Below, one piece after another: positions 8,001 to 10,509 of a stretch of DNA of 10,509 bases. Below the pieces are notes generated by a model. That model did not search any database. It was not told where the DNA came from and worked only from the letters and a program-made list of their open reading frames with translations. Both the position numbers and the translations under genes were made by a program. The stretch is from an uncultured Capnocytophaga sp. (GTDB lineage Bacteria; Bacteroidota; Bacteroidia; Flavobacteriales; Flavobacteriaceae): NCBI GenBank assembly GCA_915070235.1, contig CAJZFM010000053.1:1-10509 (forward strand). Reading direction: 5' to 3'. Every line of letters starts with the position of its first letter. Within the stretch, counting starts at the first letter, position 1.

Positions 8001-10509
8001 CGAACAGCAGTACCAGGTAAGGTAACCATAGCACCTGCTACTCCACCTAATGTGGGCTTGATGACTGTAACCAACTATGCGATAGAGAACCTATCGGCAG
8101 GAAACTATACCCTTAGAGTATATGATGAAGGTAATGCCGATTGTCAGCCTATGGGCTCAACAGTATATAGTTTTACTATAAACCCTATGACATGGGCAGG
8201 TACTCCTTCGATAGCTTATTCAACCCCTGGCTGTAACGCTACGAATATGGCTTTTGCAGTGAAGATCACTCATGATGCCACTCCAGCTACGGATTATGAG
8301 GTTGTCTATAGGATAGTGAAGCGCAATGGTGGTCGTGTGGTAAATGGTGCTTGGGTAAGAGAAGTTGATACCGCGCCAACTATCAATGGACTTACAGGTA
8401 ATATAGGTTATGCTATATTTGACAACGAACCTATAGACAATACCCTTGAGGTAGAGGCAGCCTTGGTAAGAAAGAAATCAGGAACTAATCCTACCTATGT
8501 AGATACTGATGTACTTTGTACCACTGAGATCACAGGTATTTCCTTAGTGAGACCTGATGATACGGCTAATGTACATTTGAATGCCACTCAGGTGGGTACT
8601 TGTCTTAGCAATTATGATGTAACTGTACGCTTTGGGGCAGCTAACACCACTTATACCAATGTGAGGTTCTACCTCAACAATGATGGTACAAGCTCACCAA
8701 TCAAATCATGGCCTACTTATGCTGCAGGAGCCACCCCAGCGACAACGGCACCTGCACACACTATCAGTGGCCTTACCCGTGGTAGAAACAACATCATATA
8801 TATACATTATATTGATGGTTCAGGCACTGCATGTAAGACCCTTCGTACGATTACAGAGCCTACCACACCGGTAACTATACAAGCGGATATAACAGGAAAC
8901 AATATAGCGAATACTTGTAGCCCAAGTATGGTGAACTTTGATATATTGGTAACAAGTGGAGCACCTACTCAGTATAAGATATACAAGAGAGAGACCTCAG
9001 GAAGCTTGACTTTATTGGCAGGGCCTACCACTATACCAGCAGGTTCGCCATCAACACCACCTATGCCAACAGGTACGGTATATACCTTGCCGCTAAGTAC
9101 CACTATAACTACTCCTACCAAGTTTGTTGTAGGCCTTATAGATGGTCTAGGCTGTGAGTGGATGACGCATGATATCATAGCTAACCCAACCCCAGCCAGT
9201 GCATTGGTGAAGTTGGATCCAGCAAGTAAGTTTAGTGTATCGGCTAACTCAGAGCCTATCAGTTGTGCCACAGGAAAAGGAAAACTGATAGTAACGGCTT
9301 CTGCCACAGGAGGTGTAGGACCATTTACCTTTAGCTTCTTGAAGGGTACAGGCGCTCATGAGAATGCATTCCTCAGACGTAACATACAAGTGAGAAATGT
9401 GGCAACCTCAGGAACACAGGTAGAGTTTGACTTTAAGGATAGTGATTTTGATATAACAGGTACGCCTGATGTATGGTGGAGGACAACTTTCCCTAGCTTG
9501 ACCTTTAGGCTTAGAATTACAGACCAAGCCACAGGCTGTTTCATAGACTTGACAGCTTCAGGAAATGATTTGAAGAACTTTATCAATAGCCGCCACAAAG
9601 CGCACTATGATATAGCTATCAATCCGACAGGTACAGGAGCAGAGGCATGTGATAATACACAACAGAATTACATGCTTAAGATAACCTTGTCTGACCTCAA
9701 TGCCTCAGGAGCGACCGTAGCACAACCTACGGATTATGAATACTCTATAGATGGAGGGGTTACTTACACCACCTTCTCTAACACCCCAGGAGGTGTGCCA
9801 GGAAGTTACGTAGTGGAAGTGCCAGTACCAGTGTTCTTTGACCATACCAAGGTGAAAGTACGTAGTAAGTTGAGTGCTTGTGAGTCAACCCTTACCACAC
9901 CTTCGGCTTCCTTACCAGGAACGAACCAGCGTCTTACTTATCCTAAGTTGGCCTTTACAGCCACTAAGACTCAGGATGTAGCTTGTGATTCGGGAGGAAA
10001 CTACACAGCTAAGTTCAAAGCAGTGATTACCAATGGTACAGGACAAGAGTTCTTACCATCATCTATCCTACCACCAGCGGTGATAGGAGGTGGTAACCGC
10101 TACGAGATCAAGGTAACCTATCGTACAACGAATACACAAGAGAACAGACAGGCAAGTCCATTTACAGCGCCAACGGGTTCTACCGCTATTGGTTCTACTC
10201 CAGTAGATACCAATGTAACTGAACAGGATATAAGTGTAGCCTCTGCCCCTGGAGGAACAGAGCTTTATTATACTGTATGGATCAAGGATAAGGGTAACAA
10301 GTACTGTACTGATTATATCCCAAGTGCACCTATAAAGGTACTTCCTGCCGAAACGACAGCTGATCTTAATGCACGCCATAAGGTAGAGGGAGCTGATGTA
10401 GAACAGCAGAATGCTTGTACAGGTACAACGGGTACTAAGGGAGCTTTTGAGTTTACAAGGAATACCACTCCAGCATCACCTGCGATAGCTCGTGAGGATG
10501 TAAGCTTTG
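2013..10509 (+). CDS. Giant modular SprB-like surface protein, probable T9SS cargo, 3' end outside window
   Basis: One open frame of 2832 codons plus one base runs from ATG 2013 off the right edge with no stop. The start is secure: the first upstream in-frame codon of note is a stop (TAA 1989-1991), and the ATG opens a signal peptide. An A-rich stretch but no Shine-Dalgarno precedes it, as is usual in this phylum. Order: signal peptide 1-23, head module 24-340, DUF11-type domain 343-490, Cys-rich transition 500-705, then about 18 two-Cys beta-sandwich modules, one carrying an inserted jellyroll (1313-1522). Several modules end in a GL..G.Y.v.v.D...C pattern, as in SprB repeats. The protein is probably secreted through the Sec system and T9SS and displayed as an adhesin or gliding filament. 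The C-terminal sorting domain, and so the final proof, is outside the window. Codon use is strongly ATA/AGA-rich compared with the upstream gene. It could be SprB itself or another giant T9SS adhesin, so no symbol is given. Confidence 0.93.
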   Translation, partial: MRRFLYFLAVLGAVFFSTEMWGQGFNTPRWNNGGASLRGDFALIGNNTVNTAADPNNSYNIRNGVTLRGYFPMAYIDIDGDPSTFQSSAASLAISSANQACLRVKWAGLYWGGYYQNDQGDVRTIKFKVPGGNYVNVTAQQHYSGQPEMYSCFADVTSLLQPLGNPNGEYMVANVKTTLRPRYWAVSAGWALYVVYEDISAKNKKISIYDGYTTDRTRINIHGFQTIPAGPVKAHMGVTALQGEDFLVGDQFQLNGHKLGTGGNVNNKDNFFDSSVSKDHVYTTNRRPASTNTLGFDADEFQLDNPGNSVLGNNATSANIYLTTNGDVYVLTSVAFAVETITPQIEIEKKVLGVRSGQWVDFTNQQVDFETQLKYTLRFRNIGNDGVRSAVLEDLLPLGVTYENFEALPTGVTFAGKTDNYNNTGRTLVKFNVDPTLLTPSPTAPFSAYITINVKLQPDCNNLIDFCSNEIRNQAEMVYHAALDGSQGRTGSFNVSAGACAVADASPTNIFVKDDTCTPQDLPFCGNMTLKGGAGFAAWKWTKEGDPSFLVTTQDLPISSPGVYWVERTPPAGVGNRCNNKLRIKYNVQTRRGDDEHPMRNASYITERKTCNITGIEYLGFSVCNNSQSLVIDKATLSDSQVIWFKYNRQVPASDCPPSVAHSGIEGDSNWTRIGSGKTYNLTAANVDANGSEFAVLLKYTNCPLTYHFRAYKGEVDYTVTPENIICGDGKIKVSNIPSGTFQYKLEGPASSAYQDVPSGRSAFDIPVTRPGAYRVFLRPKVTQFQDNVCEYIKPVTIEQVTDTDVATLTQVEEVQCVSSNPASGKMRVVINSHTTLPVEVTVKKGATTIVSYRVTNTTEMNSDFTSAKNALYSLAAGNDYSVTVTPTYKTGCAPTINNFEITQVPELKINNAAAKTITCGLDKVFTITVQGGKLSHPTNGRYSFIVKNQAGTETYDNSATFEGQAGTPSVHTYTLTVKDPWTGPGSKVYKIAVYDQNNCVATRDITYNYQDKPEFNLVKVMDAVCGPATGSLKVNITNAGFTARASEYTIIYKLIKKNTNGTWPDWNSAIKSQSDPTFTGLAPGDYRARIYYTKGTVTCSYPEDCVIYTPQGGGAPTTACNPPHTDPREAKIESGNGPIRAFAGVIQLPCETPANSAEILVANVSGGISTNYQYKLDGGSWGTNKRFPNIAPGTHIVSVRNVPDANGNYCEWTETVQVPSPIAKPTLNGTIKYDCDGRARMEVTTDRADYSYTTVHTPTDGANAAALPTAPTTAFTAGSVPKVDFPNITTTGVQTVRVFYKQTASPNKIVLMQEDFGTGGPEPYPGVNHGLFQFRDPRVDPVGTPTQYTRASYNDYYGGGASSFYRTRLPYYPADRRNAWVPPIVGSTTGQPDDRYLYVDMANNTYGQVFLEKEAEIEPHAKIEFDYKIRSYNSPMTWRPLTHPNMQIRIVDAVSGTVLGSINSGRIPHNSIWNTVSSASLGGIDPGAATRVKIQFLNMENDSFGNDFAIDDIYVYQEPKACTSSYIDITSQVEDTDSKKLKITAHTATEETCNNSNDGKIEFTVANYGINYKWRVVKRGTTQVVQQGTHNRDIHTVTGLPAALYTLVITDTRQAKFSDNQPCEVSQDFEIKRNPAMVVTPNRTEAYLNCGVDRERLVIFGQNNSTLNGLFNITGGKQPNPSILKYTIKVKNLGNNNEEAVTPDSQGVYRYTFSAAKYKITIVDDNGCNDGASYIFEMKERNKLASIDVAYTTNCNPGTGIGDLEVSHTWVTTGNGGTLQYQWKKKTDAAWSADSPSNVIPASIVSGWEKGVPYLIKAHDEFSCGAEKEVIIYAPIENLLTADYTVVQPANACPPATPTPTPSSITVNRVRSGNPSPSYQYAFVPAGNTPNPTDYAASNTKSGLAAGRYDIYIKDANAVPETCGKRVVSSVEINNLVPTGMDLDGGGLPIRTEKSAYCDNIGGAVILQKFWGKGPFRIEVERTSSPVSTEIYNIPRTAVPGKVTIAPATPPNVGLMTVTNYAIENLSAGNYTLRVYDEGNADCQPMGSTVYSFTINPMTWAGTPSIAYSTPGCNATNMAFAVKITHDATPATDYEVVYRIVKRNGGRVVNGAWVREVDTAPTINGLTGNIGYAIFDNEPIDNTLEVEAALVRKKSGTNPTYVDTDVLCTTEITGISLVRPDDTANVHLNATQVGTCLSNYDVTVRFGAANTTYTNVRFYLNNDGTSSPIKSWPTYAAGATPATTAPAHTISGLTRGRNNIIYIHYIDGSGTACKTLRTITEPTTPVTIQADITGNNIANTCSPSMVNFDILVTSGAPTQYKIYKRETSGSLTLLAGPTTIPAGSPSTPPMPTGTVYTLPLSTTITTPTKFVVGLIDGLGCEWMTHDIIANPTPASALVKLDPASKFSVSANSEPISCATGKGKLIVTASATGGVGPFTFSFLKGTGAHENAFLRRNIQVRNVATSGTQVEFDFKDSDFDITGTPDVWWRTTFPSLTFRLRITDQATGCFIDLTASGNDLKNFINSRHKAHYDIAINPTGTGAEACDNTQQNYMLKITLSDLNASGATVAQPTDYEYSIDGGVTYTTFSNTPGGVPGSYVVEVPVPVFFDHTKVKVRSKLSACESTLTTPSASLPGTNQRLTYPKLAFTATKTQDVACDSGGNYTAKFKAVITNGTGQEFLPSSILPPAVIGGGNRYEIKVTYRTTNTQENRQASPFTAPTGSTAIGSTPVDTNVTEQDISVASAPGGTELYYTVWIKDKGNKYCTDYIPSAPIKVLPAETTADLNARHKVEGADVEQQNACTGTTGTKGAFEFTRNTTPASPAIAREDVSF
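2082..3035 (+). other. N-terminal head module preceding DUF11
   Basis: About residues 24-341. It has a succession of aromatic and Gly-rich beta strands: LRGDFALIGN, VKWAGLYWGG (near 105), a DVTSLL motif (near 155), VANVKTTLRPRYW followed by AGWALYVVYED, a YDGY turn, PAGPVKAHMGV, and NTLGFDADEF followed by TTNGDVYVLTSVAFAVE. I recall the same order of motifs (W.GLYWG, DVT, AGW.L.VVYE, DG, NTLG.DAD, T.GD.y) in front of DUF11 repeats in secreted proteins of several phyla, including Gram-positives. It contains only two Cys (101 and 152). Its role is unknown; as the most distal part of a long surface protein, it could contact ligands. Confidence 0.6.
3036..3482 (+). other. DUF11-type beta-sandwich domain
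   Basis: About residues 342-490. It begins TPQIEIEKKVLG and contains a strand-rich core with LKYTLRFRNIGNDG, then VLEDLLPLGVTYENF and TLVKFNV, and closes with AYITINVKLQPDC plus IRNQAEMVY. The sequence x-Y-T-h-x-h-x-N-x-G followed by h-x-D-x-h-P-x-G-h-x-Y is the signature of the DUF11/conserved-repeat family (TIGR01451-like), an Ig-like fold common in bacterial surface proteins. Cys 460 and 467 sit in its last strands. It links the head module to the repeat array. Confidence 0.75.
3500..4190 (+). other. Cys-rich transition with two irregular Ig-like modules
   Basis: About residues 497-726. Eight Cys occur at residues 500, 517, 525, 578, 611, 624, 656 and 703, denser than elsewhere. A first Ig-like unit spans roughly 517-595, with WKWTKEG and SSPGVYWVERT strands. 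A second spans about 611-715, with IWFKYNRQ and FAVLLKYTNC. The 703-to-727 Cys spacing (24) already matches the inter-module spacing of the array that follows. Assignment to a named family is not possible by eye. Confidence 0.5.
4191..5948 (+). repeat. Two-Cys SprB-like module array, first block
   Basis: About residues 727-1312. Cys pairs fall at 727/790, 817/893, 920/1000, 1026/1106 (plus 1100), 1151/1211, and an opening Cys at 1236. Second Cys to next first Cys is 27, 27, 26, 45 (interrupted by an extra Cys at 1121), and 25 residues. Module ends read like SprB repeats, for example GLAPGDYRARIYY ahead of Cys 1100 and IAPGTHIVSV ahead of Cys 1211. The units are diverged at protein level and I saw no long DNA-level repeats. 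Each unit probably forms a small beta sandwich with an internal disulfide, stacked as a stalk. Confidence 0.65.
5949..6578 (+). other. Jellyroll (MAM/CUB-like) domain inserted in the module array
   Basis: About residues 1313-1522. It starts MQEDFGTGG, continues with FQFRDPR, a Tyr-rich YNDYYGGG segment, DDRYLYVDM, a strand IEFDYKIRSYNS, and QIRIVDAVSGTVLG, and ends VKIQFLNMENDSFGNDFAIDDIYVY. The order E-D-F-G...Y-h-h-h-D...I-x-F-D-Y...GNDFAIDDI matches the jellyroll domain recurrent in Bacteroidota secreted proteins, often compared with MAM or carbohydrate-binding folds. It has no Cys at all, unlike its surroundings. Ligand binding (glycan, or calcium through the Asp-rich turns) is plausible but not shown. 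Confidence 0.65.
6579..10509 (+). repeat. Two-Cys SprB-like module array, second block, continuing past the edge
   Basis: About residues 1523-2832. Cys pairs are 1554/1624, 1651/1729, 1756/1825, 1854/1924, 1959/2044, 2074/2169, 2197/2274, 2302/2381, 2418/2509, 2546/2623, 2658/2765, and an opening Cys at 2802. No other Cys is present apart from 1523, which follows the jellyroll. Typical closing motifs are AAKYKITIVDDNGC (ending 1729), GLAAGRYDIYIKD (before 1924), and LSAGNYTLRVYDE (before 2044), strongly resembling the end of an SprB repeat. Modules are 60-110 residues between Cys. The last module is cut by the window end, so more copies probably follow. Confidence 0.7.

Noticed and set aside
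6048..8977. Shared 15-base string CACCTACTCAGTATA near 6048 and near 8963
   Set aside because: Both copies encode Pro-Thr-Gln-Tyr in unrelated contexts and the similarity ends at once. It looks like a chance match from codon bias, not a duplicated segment.

Overview
The window looks like part of a chromosome from a Bacteroidota bacterium, most likely a member of Flavobacteriia, with a Capnocytophaga-like oral gliding bacterium as the best guess. Four things point there. The intergenic region has a TAnnTTTG-type -7 promoter box (TACCTTTG, 1861-1868). Neither readable start region has a Shine-Dalgarno sequence. The base composition is moderately low in GC (about 40-45% by eye). The main gene is a giant, Cys-patterned, SprB-like surface protein of the kind exported by the type IX secretion system (T9SS). 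The genus is an inference; no 16S or other marker gene is present.

Layout: (1) 3-1724, plus strand, is the 3' part of a large cytoplasmic DUF4132/MolR (YehI)-type protein whose start lies outside the window. (2) 1725-2012 is a 288-base intergenic region. It holds a strong terminator hairpin overlapping the stop codon, a short 12-base tandem repeat, an AT-rich stretch ending in a Bacteroidota promoter, and a roughly 140-base leader with two inverted repeats. (3) 2013-10509, plus strand, is one uninterrupted reading frame of 2832 codons that runs off the right edge without a stop. I translated it by eye in full and found no in-frame stop.

The giant protein has a signal peptide (residues 1-23), a conserved head module (about 24-340), a DUF11-type domain (about 343-490), a Cys-rich transition (about 500-705), and a long array of beta-sandwich modules. 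Almost every array module has exactly two Cys, spaced 60-107 residues apart, with 25-37 residues from one module's second Cys to the next module's first. A Cys-free jellyroll (about 1313-1522) sits inside one module just before its second Cys. The protein resembles SprB-type gliding adhesins and other very large T9SS cargo. The C-terminal sorting domain that would settle this lies beyond the window.

The two genes share a strand but appear to be separate transcription units, divided by the terminator and the promoter, and nothing shows a functional link. The most notable features are the scale and regular Cys architecture of the giant protein, the inserted jellyroll, the structured leader, and its Ile codon usage, which differs sharply from that of the neighbouring gene.
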